Shown here: one piece after another, positions 40,673 to 50,707 of the stretch | Numbering within the stretch: the first letter of the stretch is position 1 | Layout: every line of letters starts with the position of its first letter | NCBI GenBank assembly: GCA_963762825.1 | Contig: CAVXLZ010000002.1 | Span: 930,001 to 994,000, forward strand | Direction: 5' to 3' | Source: Miltoncostaea sp963762825 | GTDB lineage: Bacteria; Actinomycetota; Thermoleophilia; Miltoncostaeales; Miltoncostaeaceae | Length of the DNA stretch: 64,000 nt | Made by a program: the position numbers and the translations under genes | The notes under the pieces: model-generated | What the model was told of the DNA's origin: nothing | Databases searched by the model: none | The model's input: the letters and a program-made list of their open reading frames with translations, nothing else

Positions 40673-40767
40673 CCAGAGCCCCGCCCGGGGCCGGCGTCGG
40701 ACCGGCCCCGTCGTGCCTCCCGCCATGAGCCGCGCCCATGGTCGTGATTCTGAGAACGCACTCTAAG

Positions 40768-42111
40768 ATGACTTCCATCGCTACCGAGCTCCCCGAGGGA
40801 GACCCCACGCACCAGCGGACCCCCCCGCCGCGGCCACGGCCGCACGAGAGCGCCCTGACCCCGGGCGACTCCTCCCGATACGACGAGCGCTTCGCCTCCC
40901 GCGCCGCCGGGATCGTCTCCTCGGTGATGCGCGACCTGATGTCGCTCTCCGAGCGGCCGGACATCATCTCCCTCGCGGGCGGCTTCCCCAACACGGAGTC
41001 GTTCGAGCGCGAGGTCTTCGACGAGGTGATCGGGGCGGTCTCCCGCGATCACCTGACCTCGGGCCTCCAGTACGGCCCCACCGAGGGCCTCCTGGAGCTG
41101 CGCGAGCGCATCGTCGACGTGATGGGGCACGAGGGGGCTCGCGCCGGGGTCGACGACATCATGGTCACGAGCGGCGGCCAGCAGGCCATCGACCTCTCGA
41201 TCCGGACCTTCGTCAACCCGGGAGACCTGATCCTGGCCGAGGGACCGACCTACCCGGGAGCCGTGCCGGTCTTCACCACCTACGAGGCCCAGGTGGAGCA
41301 GATCCCGATGGACGACGACGGTCTGCGGATCGATCTCGTGGAGGAGGCCCTGACGCGGCTGGCGGCCGAGGGGCGCTCGCCGAAGCTGCTCTACACCATT
41401 CCCAACTTCCACAACCCCGGCGGCGTGACGATGTCCCTGGAGAGGCGCGAGCGGCTCATCGAGCTCGCCCATGAGCGCGAGCTGCTGATCGTGGAGGACA
41501 ATCCCTACGGCCAGATCCGCTTCGAGGGCGACCCCCTGCCGACGCTCTGGGAGCTCGACGACGGCGCAGGATGGGTCATCTACGCCTCGACCTTCTCCAA
41601 GATCCTCGCCCCGGGCGTTCGGGTGGGCTGGGTGGCCGCGCCGGCGGCGGTGCTCCGCAAGATGAACCTCGGCAAGCAGGCCGCCGACCTCTGCTCCTCG
41701 ACCATCTCCCAGCGGGTGATCATCGAGTACCTGCGCCGCTACGACTGGCGCGACTATGTGGCGCGCCTCAACGACATCTACCGCTCACGTCGCGATGCGA
41801 TGCTGCGCGCGCTCGAGGAGGAACTGCCCCCCGAGGCCCATTGGAGCCGCCCCTCCGGCGGCCTGTTCGTGTGGGCCACCCTGCCGGACTACCTCGACAC
41901 GACCGACCTGCTCGCGCTGGCGAGCGACAAGCACGAGGTGGCCTTCGTCCCGGGGCGCGGCGCCTTCCTCGACGGACGCGGAGGCAACTCGATGCGGCTC
42001 AACTACTCGGGCGTCGCGGAACCGATGATCAGCGAGGGCGTCCGCCGCATCGGGGTCGCGGTCGCCGAGATGACCGATCTGCACCGCGCGCTCGGAGGGG
42101 ATCTCTCGTGA
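40768..42111 (+). CDS. PLP-dependent aminotransferase (2-aminoadipate aminotransferase/LysN-like)
   Basis: 447 aa, fold-type I class I/II. MRDLMSLSERPDIISLAGGFPN, QYGPTEGLLELRERI, VTSGGQQAID, NFHNPGGVTMS, VEDNPYGQIRFEG, and the PLP lysine in STFSKILAPGVRVGW. C-terminal arginine region NSMRLNYSG binds the substrate carboxylate. Family members act on alpha-aminoadipate, aromatic or branched amino acids. GTGA overlap to ddl suggests a role in supplying amino acids for the wall, but that is inference. Start ATG 40768 chosen over 40738. Confidence 0.88.
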   Translation: MTSIATELPEGDPTHQRTPPPRPRPHESALTPGDSSRYDERFASRAAGIVSSVMRDLMSLSERPDIISLAGGFPNTESFEREVFDEVIGAVSRDHLTSGLQYGPTEGLLELRERIVDVMGHEGARAGVDDIMVTSGGQQAIDLSIRTFVNPGDLILAEGPTYPGAVPVFTTYEAQVEQIPMDDDGLRIDLVEEALTRLAAEGRSPKLLYTIPNFHNPGGVTMSLERRERLIELAHERELLIVEDNPYGQIRFEGDPLPTLWELDDGAGWVIYASTFSKILAPGVRVGWVAAPAAVLRKMNLGKQAADLCSSTISQRVIIEYLRRYDWRDYVARLNDIYRSRRDAMLRALEEELPPEAHWSRPSGGLFVWATLPDYLDTTDLLALASDKHEVAFVPGRGAFLDGRGGNSMRLNYSGVAEPMISEGVRRIGVAVAEMTDLHRALGGDLS

Positions 42112-43046
42112 GGGTGGCCGTCCTCAAGGGTGGCCGCTCGCTCGAGCGCGAGGTCAGCCTGCGCTCGGGTGCGAACGCCGAGGCGGCCTTGCGCCGCCTC
42201 GGGCACGAGGTGCGGGAGATCGACGTCGACCAGCATCTCGTCCGCACCCTTCGCGCCGAGCGCCCGGAGGTCGCGTTCATCGCCCTTCACGGCAAGGGGG
42301 GCGAGGACGGCACGGTGCAGGAGCTCCTCGAGATCCTCGAGATCCCCTACACCGGGCCCGGTGCGCTGGCGTGCGAGCGTGCCATGGACAAGGTCGTCGC
42401 CAAGGCCCACTTCGCGGCCGCCGGTATCGACACGCCGCTGGCGTACGCCTTCCGCCAGGAGGCGTTCCGTGAGCTCGGGGCCGGCGAGGCGATCGGCGAC
42501 ATCTGCGAGCGCCTCGGCCTTCCCCTCGTGGTGAAACCCGCCAAGCAGGGCTCCGCCCTCGGGATATCGGTCGCCCACGCCCGCACCGACGTGCCCGGCG
42601 CCCTGATGAGCGCCCTCTCCTACGACGACCGGGTGCTGCTCGAGCGCTTCGTCGCCGGTCGCGAGCTGGCGGTCTCGGTCCTCGGCTCCGCCGAGCCCTG
42701 GGCCCTGCCGGTGGTCGAGGCGATCCCGCGCGGGCGCGACTTCTACGACTTCGAGGCCCGCTACACGCCCGGCCTCACCGATTTCGTGGCGCCGGCCGAC
42801 CTGGACGACGGTGTCGCCCAGGAGGTCGCCCGGGTGGCCATCGCCTGCTTCGAGGCGCTCGGGTGCCGGGGCCTCAGCCGGGTCGACATGATCCTCGACG
42901 CCGACGACCGGCCCTGGGTGCTCGAGATCAACCCGATCCCTGGCATGACCGACACCAGCCTGCTTCCGAAGGCCGCCGAAGCCGCGGGTCTGGGCTTCGA
43001 CGACGTCGTGGAGCGCATCCTCGCGGAGGCGGCCCTCGGAGCGTAG
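42108..43046 (+). CDS. ddl: D-alanine-D-alanine ligase
   Basis: 312 aa from GTG 42108. ATP-grasp enzyme: VAVLKGGRSLEREVSLRSG, HGKGGEDGTVQELLEI, TGPGALACERAMDK, VVKPAKQGSALGIS, and the metal-binding LEINPIPGMTDTSL. Builds the D-Ala-D-Ala terminus of peptidoglycan. Translationally coupled to the aminotransferase. The first motif has LKGGRS where most Ddl have FGGRS; otherwise complete. Confidence 0.93.
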   Translation: MRVAVLKGGRSLEREVSLRSGANAEAALRRLGHEVREIDVDQHLVRTLRAERPEVAFIALHGKGGEDGTVQELLEILEIPYTGPGALACERAMDKVVAKAHFAAAGIDTPLAYAFRQEAFRELGAGEAIGDICERLGLPLVVKPAKQGSALGISVAHARTDVPGALMSALSYDDRVLLERFVAGRELAVSVLGSAEPWALPVVEAIPRGRDFYDFEARYTPGLTDFVAPADLDDGVAQEVARVAIACFEALGCRGLSRVDMILDADDRPWVLEINPIPGMTDTSLLPKAAEAAGLGFDDVVERILAEAALGA

Positions 43047-43051
43047 GCCGG

Positions 43052-43068
43052 GTTCAGGCCCGGTTCAG
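43052..43068 (+). repeat. GTTCAG direct repeat between convergent genes
   Basis: GTTCAG-GCCCG-GTTCAG, an 11-bp period like the CTGAAC operators in complement, but between the ddl stop and a convergent stop, so not obviously promoter-linked. The same stretch also folds as CCGGG-TTCAGG-CCCGG, possibly a terminator. Confidence 0.35.
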
Positions 43069-43075
43069 GGTTGGA

Positions 43076-43582
43076 TCAGCAGAACACCTGCACGTGGAAG
43101 GGGCTGTCCAGCGGCGCCCCGGCCGCGTCGTTCGTGCGCACGATCAGCTGCGTCTTGGTGAGGTCGGTCGTGTCCAGTGCCACCCGGGCCGTGAAGCCGG
43201 CAGGAAGCGTCCCGGCGTCGGTGGCCGGTGTGGCCGACCAGGTGCAAAGGCTCACGTCGCGGACGAACTTCACCCGGTAGTTGCCGTCGGTGAGGCGCTG
43301 GGAGGACACGACCCCGTCGCCGCGCACCAGGTTGGCGCCCACCGCGCCCGTGCTCACGGCCCACAGCGGAAGCTGCAGCCCGATCTTGTTCAGGCGCTTG
43401 CGGGCCTCGTTGACCCGCTTCACGGCCGTCTGAGAGATCTTCTGGTTCGTCTTCAACTGCTCGGCCGAGACCGTGAATGAGCGCTGGGCCGAGGCCTCGC
43501 TCGTTGCCGCCTCGACGCCCACGATGCCGCCGAGGCCGATGGCCAAGCCCGCGGCCACCCCGATCCACCAGCGATCCTTCAT
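43076..43582 (-). CDS. Secreted protein with single QxIxQxAVKR segment
   Basis: 168 aa. Signal/anchor helix with RWWIGVAAGLAIGLGGI (about 4-22), then the shared segment EQLKTNQKISQTAVKRVNEARKRL (41-64), and a beta domain to the C-terminus FHVQVFC. Very close in plan to the protein encoded at 43713-44312, with the segment at the same residue numbers. No enzyme motif; two cysteines remain (SLCTW, VFC) and could pair. Likely a surface or secreted structural protein. Confidence 0.75.
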   Translation of the reverse strand: MKDRWWIGVAAGLAIGLGGIVGVEAATSEASAQRSFTVSAEQLKTNQKISQTAVKRVNEARKRLNKIGLQLPLWAVSTGAVGANLVRGDGVVSSQRLTDGNYRVKFVRDVSLCTWSATPATDAGTLPAGFTARVALDTTDLTKTQLIVRTNDAAGAPLDSPFHVQVFC

Positions 43583-43624
43583 GTCCTCCCCCTCGTCTCT
43601 TGGGCACTGACGATGAGCTGGGGA

Positions 43625-43657
43625 CGCTACGCCGCGGGATCTTCCCGCGGCGTAGCG
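43625..43657 (-). terminator. Strong hairpin
   Basis: 15-bp perfect stem (CGCTACGCCGCGGGA with its complement) and a TCT loop, between the two related secreted-protein genes; terminates the upstream one (43713-44312). Confidence 0.7.
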
Positions 43658-43712
43658 CTCATGGGACTCTTACCTTCGTCTTAGAACCGCACGCATCTGC
43701 CCTCGGATGGAC

Positions 43713-44312
43713 TCAGCAGAGGACCGAGAGGTGGAACGGCAGCGCGTTGTCCGGAGCCCCGCTCGAGTCGGCGGTGCGCACCGTCACCGTCTTCGGGTCG
43801 GTGGCGCTCCGCCACACGCCGATCTCGCCGCCCGCCGCGAGTGGCGTCGTGCCGTCGTCGCCGATCGTCGCCTGCAGCGAGCAGGCGCCGACGTTGCGGT
43901 CGAAGGTCACCGTGTAGAGCCCCACGCCGGCGAGCTTCGCCGAGGTGACCGCGCCCTTGGCGCGCTTCAGAGTGCCCGTCGTGGCCTCCACCACGGCCCA
44001 GCGCGGCTGGCCCTCGCGCAGCGCCGCGCTGAGCTTGGCCGAGGTGACGGCGCCGTTGCGGATCGTCGAGGTGCCCCAGCCGGGCGCGTTGTCCGCCGCG
44101 TTGGACTTGCGCACGGGGTCGAGGAGGGCAAGGGCCTCGTTGCCGCGACGGACGGCCGCCGAGGAGATGTTCTGGTTGATCTTCAACTGCGATGCCGTCA
44201 CCGCGATGGCCGCGCCGCGGGCATCGGTCGTGCCCTGTTCGGACACGATCACCCCGCCCAGGCCGGCTGCGAGCCCCGCCGTCACGCCGATCCACCACTT
44301 GCGCGTCGTCAT
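43713..44312 (-). CDS. Secreted protein with QxISxxAVRR segment and VTSAKL repeats
   Basis: 199 aa. Starts TRKWWIGVTAGLAAGLGGV, then SQLKINQNISSAAVRRGNEALALL (41-64), followed by two copies of GAVTSAKL (in IRNGAVTSAKLSAALREG and AKGAVTSAKLAGVG), then a beta domain ending FHLSVLC. Paralogue of the gene downstream (same N-terminus, segment position and C-terminal VxC). GAVTSAKL-type repeats occur in fibre or collagen-like proteins. GGAGG lies 5 nt before ATG 44312. Confidence 0.75.
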   Translation of the reverse strand: MTTRKWWIGVTAGLAAGLGGVIVSEQGTTDARGAAIAVTASQLKINQNISSAAVRRGNEALALLDPVRKSNAADNAPGWGTSTIRNGAVTSAKLSAALREGQPRWAVVEATTGTLKRAKGAVTSAKLAGVGLYTVTFDRNVGACSLQATIGDDGTTPLAAGGEIGVWRSATDPKTVTVRTADSSGAPDNALPFHLSVLC

Positions 44313-44325
44313 GCATCCTCCGAGG

Positions 44326-44338
44326 TCGGATTATCCGA
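44326..44338 (-). promoter_or_regulatory. Palindrome overlapping the promoter of the 44312 gene
   Basis: TCGGAT-T-ATCCGA, 6-bp arms; the minus strand reads GGATAAT, a plausible -10, so the palindrome may be an operator. Confidence 0.35.
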
Positions 44339-44352
44339 ACCGCGGACGCTAG

Positions 44353-44376
44353 GCCCGTCCGGAGCTCCGGACGGGC
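44353..44376 (-). terminator. Perfect hairpin after panE
   Basis: GCCCGTCCGGA-GC-TCCGGACGGGC, an 11-bp stem, 16 nt past the panE stop. Confidence 0.65.
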
Positions 44377-44391
44377 GACTTCACGGGACCC

Positions 44392-45318
44392 TTACGTCGG
44401 GGCGGAGCCTCCGCCCGCACGGGCGCGCGCCTCCCGTAGCGCGAGGAGGCCGTCGAGGATTCGGTTGACCGGCGTCGGCACGCCGAGGGCCTCCCCCTCT
44501 CGGGCGAGGAAGCCGCAGAGCGCGTCGCGCTCGAGCGGCTTGCCCGCCTGGAGGTCGCGCGCCGTGGAGGGGTGGTAGTCGCGCAGCTCCGGGTTCGGCG
44601 CGGCCATCTCGTCCACATCGCGCCGGTCGAGCGTGACGCCGTGGCGCGCGGCGACGGCGACCACCTCCCACATGGCGTCGCGCACGAGGGCCTCCGAGCC
44701 GGGGGTGGCGAGCGCCTCGCCGGCGGTCGCTCCGGTCACCGCGCAGATCGCGTTGAAGCCGGCGTTCCACAACAGCTTGTGCCACTGTTCATGGACGATC
44801 CGCTCCGACAGCACGACGTCCCACGAGGGCTCGACGATGGCGAACGTCCTCATCGCGCGCTCGGTGGCTCCGGCCGGATCTCCGATCCGCACCCAGCCTT
44901 CGGCCTGGTGGTCGACGATGCCGGGCTCCTCCACGCGCAGCCCGACGAAGGCGATCGCCCCGAGCACGCGCTCGGCGCCGAGCACCGAGGCCAGCCGCGC
45001 CATGTTCTCCACCCCGTTCTGGAGCGACATGACCGTCGTGGCGGGCCCGACGACCGGTCGCAGAGCGTCGGCCGCGGCGAGGGTGTGGTGGGACTTGGTC
45101 GTGACCAGCACGAGATCGGGCGGTGGCGCTTCGGGCCGGGCCGATGCGTGGACCGGGGCGTCCCACTGCGAGCCGTCGGCCTCGCGCACGATCGCCCGGC
45201 CTGCCGTGCGCAGGGCGTCCAGGTGAGCCCCTCGCGCGACCAGCGATACCTCGTGGCCGTCGCGGCCCAGGAGCGCCCCGTAGTAGGTTCCGACCGCCCC
45301 GGCCCCCATCACGGTCAC
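44392..45318 (-). CDS. panE: 2-dehydropantoate 2-reductase (ApbA/PanE family)
   Basis: 308 aa from GTG 45318. NADPH-binding GAGAVGTYYG, the catalytic lysine region VTTKSHHTLAA, SLQNGVENM, KLLWNAGFNAICAVTGATAGE, and HPSTARDLQAGKPLERDAL carrying the conserved Ser-Asp-Glu. It reduces ketopantoate in pantothenate/CoA synthesis, although several PanE relatives reduce other 2-keto acids. A hairpin follows 16 nt after the stop. Divergent from the crotonase gene, with starts only 2 nt apart. Confidence 0.88.
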   Translation of the reverse strand: MTVMGAGAVGTYYGALLGRDGHEVSLVARGAHLDALRTAGRAIVREADGSQWDAPVHASARPEAPPPDLVLVTTKSHHTLAAADALRPVVGPATTVMSLQNGVENMARLASVLGAERVLGAIAFVGLRVEEPGIVDHQAEGWVRIGDPAGATERAMRTFAIVEPSWDVVLSERIVHEQWHKLLWNAGFNAICAVTGATAGEALATPGSEALVRDAMWEVVAVAARHGVTLDRRDVDEMAAPNPELRDYHPSTARDLQAGKPLERDALCGFLAREGEALGVPTPVNRILDGLLALREARARAGGGSAPT

Positions 45319-45320
45319 AG

Positions 45321-46124
45321 ATGCCAGCTGAGAACCCCCTGTCCGGCGGCCGCCTCGAGGTCGAGGAGCACGGCCGCGCCCTGATCGTGCGGATCGCCAA
45401 CGAAAGCCGCGCCAACGCCCTCGACGAGGCGATCCTCGACGCCCTGGTGAGCCTACTGGAGGGCCCCCGGGTGGCGGCCGCCCGCGTCGTGCTGCTGGCC
45501 GGTGCGGGCGACCGGCACTTCTCGGCCGGACTCGACCTCGGCGAGCGCGACGCCGACGAACTCGTTGACTATCTCCAGCAGGGCGAGCGGCGCCTCGGCC
45601 GGGCCGCGCGGGCGATCGCGGGTTGTCCGGCACCGGTGATCTGCGTCCTCAACGGAGCCGCCTTCGGCGGGGCGCTGGAGCTGGCGATCGCCTGCGACTG
45701 GCGCATCGCCGTCCGCGGGGCCCGGCTCGGGATGCCCGCCGCCAGGATCGGCGTGGTCTACGCCGCCGACGGCCTGCGTCGCTTCGTCGCGGCCATGGGC
45801 CCGGCGCGCACCCGACGCCTCTTCCTCACCGGCACTCCGGTCGACGCCGATGAGGCGTACGCGCTCGGGCTGGTCGACCAGGTGGTCGAGCCGGGCGACC
45901 TCTGGGACGCGGCCGCCGCCGTGGCCGGGAAGGTCGCAACCGCCGCGCCCCTCGCCGTGGCCGGCACGCGGGCGATCATCGCGACACTCACCGAGCGCGC
46001 GCCCTGGGAGGAGGTCGAGGAGACCGCCTCCCAGGCGCGCTCCCGGGCCTTCTCGTCGGGCGACTTCCGCGAGGGTCTCGCGGCCTTCCGCGACAAGCGC
46101 CCCCCGGAGTTCGGCGGGCGCTGA
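45321..46124 (+). CDS. Enoyl-CoA hydratase/isomerase family protein
   Basis: 267 aa crotonase fold. FSAGLDLGERDADEL (CoA pocket) and NGAAFGGALELAIACDWRIA (oxyanion-hole glycines) are clear. The typical catalytic glutamates are not obvious: the second site reads ARIGVVYAADGLRR, so the chemistry may differ from hydration. Ends REGLAAFRDKRPPEFGGR as usual for the family. ATG 45321 is chosen because it leaves the divergent panE start intact; no leaderless box or Shine-Dalgarno sequence helps. Confidence 0.82.
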   Translation: MPAENPLSGGRLEVEEHGRALIVRIANESRANALDEAILDALVSLLEGPRVAAARVVLLAGAGDRHFSAGLDLGERDADELVDYLQQGERRLGRAARAIAGCPAPVICVLNGAAFGGALELAIACDWRIAVRGARLGMPAARIGVVYAADGLRRFVAAMGPARTRRLFLTGTPVDADEAYALGLVDQVVEPGDLWDAAAAVAGKVATAAPLAVAGTRAIIATLTERAPWEEVEETASQARSRAFSSGDFREGLAAFRDKRPPEFGGR

Positions 46125-46175
46125 GCGGCGTCATCGCCCGCCGCTGATCCGGGCGCTCTCCTTCACCCGGGCCGG

Positions 46176-47984
46176 CTAGCGGCCCCTCAGGGAGGGCGCC
46201 AGGTCGGCGCTGCCGATCGAGCCCGCCTGGAAGTCGGCTGTCGAGAGCCCGAACATCAGTCGCTGCCGCAGCGCCTCCGCTCGCCGCACTGCGCTCTGTG
46301 AGATGCGTTGGGAGATGAGCATCTGCCCCGAGGTGAGCCGCACCCGTGCCTTGCTCGGCCGCCTCGCCGGAACGACGGTGACGCTGCGTGGCAGGGCGGT
46401 CACCGCGGCCGCGGGGGCGCCGACCGCCACGCCGCCTGCCAGCTTCTCGGCCGCGATCGACCCGTCCACCACGTCTCCTCCGGTCAGCCCGGCCTTCAGC
46501 CGGGCCTCGATGCCGTCGATCCGGCGCACCGCCGACTGGGCGATGCGCTGGGTCACGAGGAGCTCCCGCGCGTTGGCGCGCACGGGCCCCCGGGCCCGCG
46601 GCCCTCTGCCGCTGCCGATCGAGCGCACGGCGGCGGCAGCTGTGCCGGTGGCACCCGGCTCCCCCGTCGCGTTCAGGGCCGGGTCGAACACCGCCACCCC
46701 GAGGCCCGCATGGCGCAGGTCGCCCGCCCTGATGCCTGAGTTGAGCCATGCCTCGATGGCGTTCACGCGCCGTAGCGCGGCCTGAGCGATGCGTCGGGCG
46801 ACCAGCATCTGGATGGAGTCGGGACGCCTCCGGCGCACCAGGTCGAAGTAGCTCAGTCCGAGCGGCTCGGGCGTGTAGCCCGAGGATCGCCGGTAGGGCC
46901 AGACGCGCCACGCGTAGCGGGCCCCCGGGCGGAGCCCCGCGACGCGGGCCCGTGTGCTGCGGGGGAAGGTCGAGGAGACCTTCGACAGCGACGCCCCGCG
47001 CACCCGGAAGATCTGCAGGTTGTAGACGCTTGCTCCGGGCGAGGGCCGCCACGCCAGCACCGGACGGGCTCCGGTGAGCGTCGCCCCCGGCGCGGGGCGC
47101 AGCCGCAACGGGGTCCTCACGCGCGGCGTCGTCCGCAGTGGGGAGACCACCGCCTGTGTGACCGTGAAGGGGTCGGCCACGCTGAAGAGGCCTGCCCGGC
47201 CATCGGGCCCGGCCTGGCGCACCTGGAAGGCGTAGGCGCCCGGCGCGAGCGGCCCCAGGGATACCGTGGCGTCGAAGGTGTCTCCCTGCGACACGACGCC
47301 GCCCCCCGAGAGCACCTGCCATGTGAACAGGGCCCCCGGCTCCCCGCCCGCCCAGGAGAACACCGCGCGCGTTCCCCGCATCGGCTGGGGTGGACGGCCG
47401 ACGATGGTGGGGGCGACCGGGCCGACGCGGTAGGCGACGGCCTGCGAGGCCGGGTTCCCGGCTGCGTCGGTCGCCGCCACGAGGAACGTCGCCGGGCCGG
47501 CGGCCGCGGTGGGTAGCGGCGCGCCCCTCGGAAGCGTGCCCGTGCAGGTGATCGCCCCTCCTCCGCACGAGTAGTCGGCCGCTACGGCCTCGCCTGGCAG
47601 GTAGAGCGCCCCGTCCACCGGCTGGCGGATCGCGATCGTGGGCGGCGTGATGTCGACGCGGACCCTGCGGCGCGCCTTCGCCCCCCCGGGCGATTGCGTC
47701 GCGTCCAGGTTGTAGGTGCCGGTGGGCAGGCCCGCGAGCCGGACGCGCAGAGGTGATGCGCCCGACCCCTTGCGAGCGCTCCCCGACAGCGTCCATGTCA
47801 GCGTCGCTCCGGGCGCGCTGCCCGTGACGGTGTACGAGGGCGTGGGGGCCGCGATGTTCCAGACCGTGGCGTTGGAGCCCGAGATCTTCGGCGCGGCCGG
47901 CGCGCCGAGCGACGGCGCGACGAGCGTCGCCGGAGCAACGGCCAGGGCGAGGAGGACGCGGACGCCGAGCCATGAACGTCGCAT
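46176..47984 (-). CDS. Secreted multidomain protein with three QRIxQxAVRR repeats
   Basis: 602 aa. Signal peptide (1-28), then Ig-like modules (about 30-110, 112-190 with a Cys pair in YSCGGGAITCTG, 190-275, 300-385 fibronectin-like). The C-terminal third carries three copies of a segment: MLVARRIAQAALRRVNAIE near 393, LLVTQRIAQSAVRRIDGIE near 475 and MLISQRISQSAVRRAEALR near 554, the latter two followed by GSIAAEKLAG/GSIGSADLAP. It links the two smaller secreted proteins nearby. Surface adhesion or layer assembly is plausible; no enzyme motif. Confidence 0.75.
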   Translation of the reverse strand: MRRSWLGVRVLLALAVAPATLVAPSLGAPAAPKISGSNATVWNIAAPTPSYTVTGSAPGATLTWTLSGSARKGSGASPLRVRLAGLPTGTYNLDATQSPGGAKARRRVRVDITPPTIAIRQPVDGALYLPGEAVAADYSCGGGAITCTGTLPRGAPLPTAAAGPATFLVAATDAAGNPASQAVAYRVGPVAPTIVGRPPQPMRGTRAVFSWAGGEPGALFTWQVLSGGGVVSQGDTFDATVSLGPLAPGAYAFQVRQAGPDGRAGLFSVADPFTVTQAVVSPLRTTPRVRTPLRLRPAPGATLTGARPVLAWRPSPGASVYNLQIFRVRGASLSKVSSTFPRSTRARVAGLRPGARYAWRVWPYRRSSGYTPEPLGLSYFDLVRRRRPDSIQMLVARRIAQAALRRVNAIEAWLNSGIRAGDLRHAGLGVAVFDPALNATGEPGATGTAAAAVRSIGSGRGPRARGPVRANARELLVTQRIAQSAVRRIDGIEARLKAGLTGGDVVDGSIAAEKLAGGVAVGAPAAAVTALPRSVTVVPARRPSKARVRLTSGQMLISQRISQSAVRRAEALRQRLMFGLSTADFQAGSIGSADLAPSLRGR

Positions 47985-47992
47985 GGCTGCGC

Positions 47993-47998
47993 ACCCTA
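47993..47998 (-). promoter_or_regulatory. Leaderless -10 box (TAGGGT) for the 602-aa surface protein
   Basis: Ends 8 nt before ATG 47984. Confidence 0.5.
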
Positions 47999-48060
47999 CC
48001 CCCGGCCCAGCAGGCGATCCGGCGCCCGCGGGTAAGGATTTCGTTGGATCTGCCGCGCCG

Positions 48061-48094
48061 CCTCCCCCCCGGCCGCGGATCGCCGGGGGGGAGG
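48061..48094 (-). terminator. Strong hairpin after pckA
   Basis: 13-bp perfect stem (CCTCCCCCCCGGC with its complement), 8-nt loop, starting 7 nt past the pckA stop. Confidence 0.7.
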
Positions 48095-48101
48095 GCCCGG
48101 A

Positions 48102-49739
<1,638 letters not shown>

Positions 49740-49896
49740 GGCCGGCGACAGCTCGGCGGCGGGGAGCGCCAGGAAAAGAGCCTGCCAGGTTGAGGGCGGT
49801 TCCGCAGACAGAACCCCCGTCCCGGCAGCATAGTCAGGTAGTTCTCCACCTCGCGCTCGCGGGCTTCCCGTTGTCCGCTCGGGTCCGGGACGACGG

Positions 49897-49902
49897 TATC
49901 GT
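49897..49902 (+). promoter_or_regulatory. Leaderless -10 box (TATCGT) for the VOC gene
   Basis: Ends 6 nt before GTG 49909. Confidence 0.5.
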
Positions 49903-49908
49903 TGGGCC

Positions 49909-50673
49909 GTGGGCGAGCGCTCCTCCTATCGGCCCGGAACCTTCTGCTGGACCGACCTCGGCACCGCCGATCCGGCGGCGGCGATCCGCTTCTACTCGGG
50001 TCTCTTCGGCTGGGAGCCCCACGAGATCGGCGGATCGGACGGGTACACGCTGATGCGCCTCGCCGGCGCCGATGTCTGCGGGATCCACGGCCTGATGCCC
50101 GAGGGCGCGCCGACGCTCCCCGCGTGGACGTCCTGGGTGTCCGTGGACGACGCCGCGGCCGTCCTCGAGCGCGCCGGCGCGCTCGGCGCCGCCATCGTGC
50201 GCCCGCCCGCAGATATGAGCGGCCGCGGGCGCTCGGGAGTGCTGGCCGACCCCCAGGGTGCCGTCGTGGGGGTTTGGCAGCCCGGCGGCTTCGCGGGCGC
50301 GGCGGTCGTCAACCAGGTGGGGACGATGGTCCTCAACCAGCTCAACACCTCGGACCCCTCGGCCGCGGCCCGCTTCTACGCCGAGCTCTTCGGTTGGGGG
50401 ATCGACCGGGTGACCGAGGACCCCGCGCCCTACTGGGGGATCATGAACGGCGATCGGCTGAACGGGGGCATGATGGCCCTGGAGCCCCCTGCTCCGCCCC
50501 ACTGGCTCGTCTACTTCACCAGCGAGGACATCGATGGCTCCGACGCTCTGATCGTGGACATGGGCGGGGCGATCGTGGCGCCCCCGATGGAGATCCCCGG
50601 CGGGCGCATCCTCGTCGGGCGCGACCCCTGGTACGCGTTCTTCGCCCTCTTCGAGGGGCGGGTCGATCCGTAG
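49909..50673 (+). CDS. Two-domain VOC (glyoxalase/bleomycin-resistance fold) protein
   Basis: 254 aa with two VOC modules: residues about 8-125 (FCWTDLGTADPAAAIRFYSGLFGWEP) and 135-250 (LNQLNTSDPSAAARFYAELFGWGID). Each half has the paired beta-alpha-beta-beta-beta layout. Metal ligands of glyoxalase I (His/Glu) are not clearly conserved, so it may be a ligand-binding or 27-kDa antigen-like protein (CFP30B group). Start GTG 49909 is backed by a TATCGT box. Confidence 0.85.
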   Translation: MGERSSYRPGTFCWTDLGTADPAAAIRFYSGLFGWEPHEIGGSDGYTLMRLAGADVCGIHGLMPEGAPTLPAWTSWVSVDDAAAVLERAGALGAAIVRPPADMSGRGRSGVLADPQGAVVGVWQPGGFAGAAVVNQVGTMVLNQLNTSDPSAAARFYAELFGWGIDRVTEDPAPYWGIMNGDRLNGGMMALEPPAPPHWLVYFTSEDIDGSDALIVDMGGAIVAPPMEIPGGRILVGRDPWYAFFALFEGRVDP

Positions 50674-50707
50674 GGACGAGCTGGCCGCCCTGGGCGTCCA
50701 GCTGCCG

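Noticed and set aside
43052..43068. Third target of the CTGAAC regulator
   Set aside because: The spacing fits, but the site lies between two converging stops with no promoter; a terminator hairpin or chance is more likely.
43047..43075. tRNA, rRNA, riboswitch or CRISPR elements in the larger intergenic gaps
   Set aside because: Gaps (all under 170 nt) were read on both strands; only hairpins, direct repeats and promoter boxes were found.
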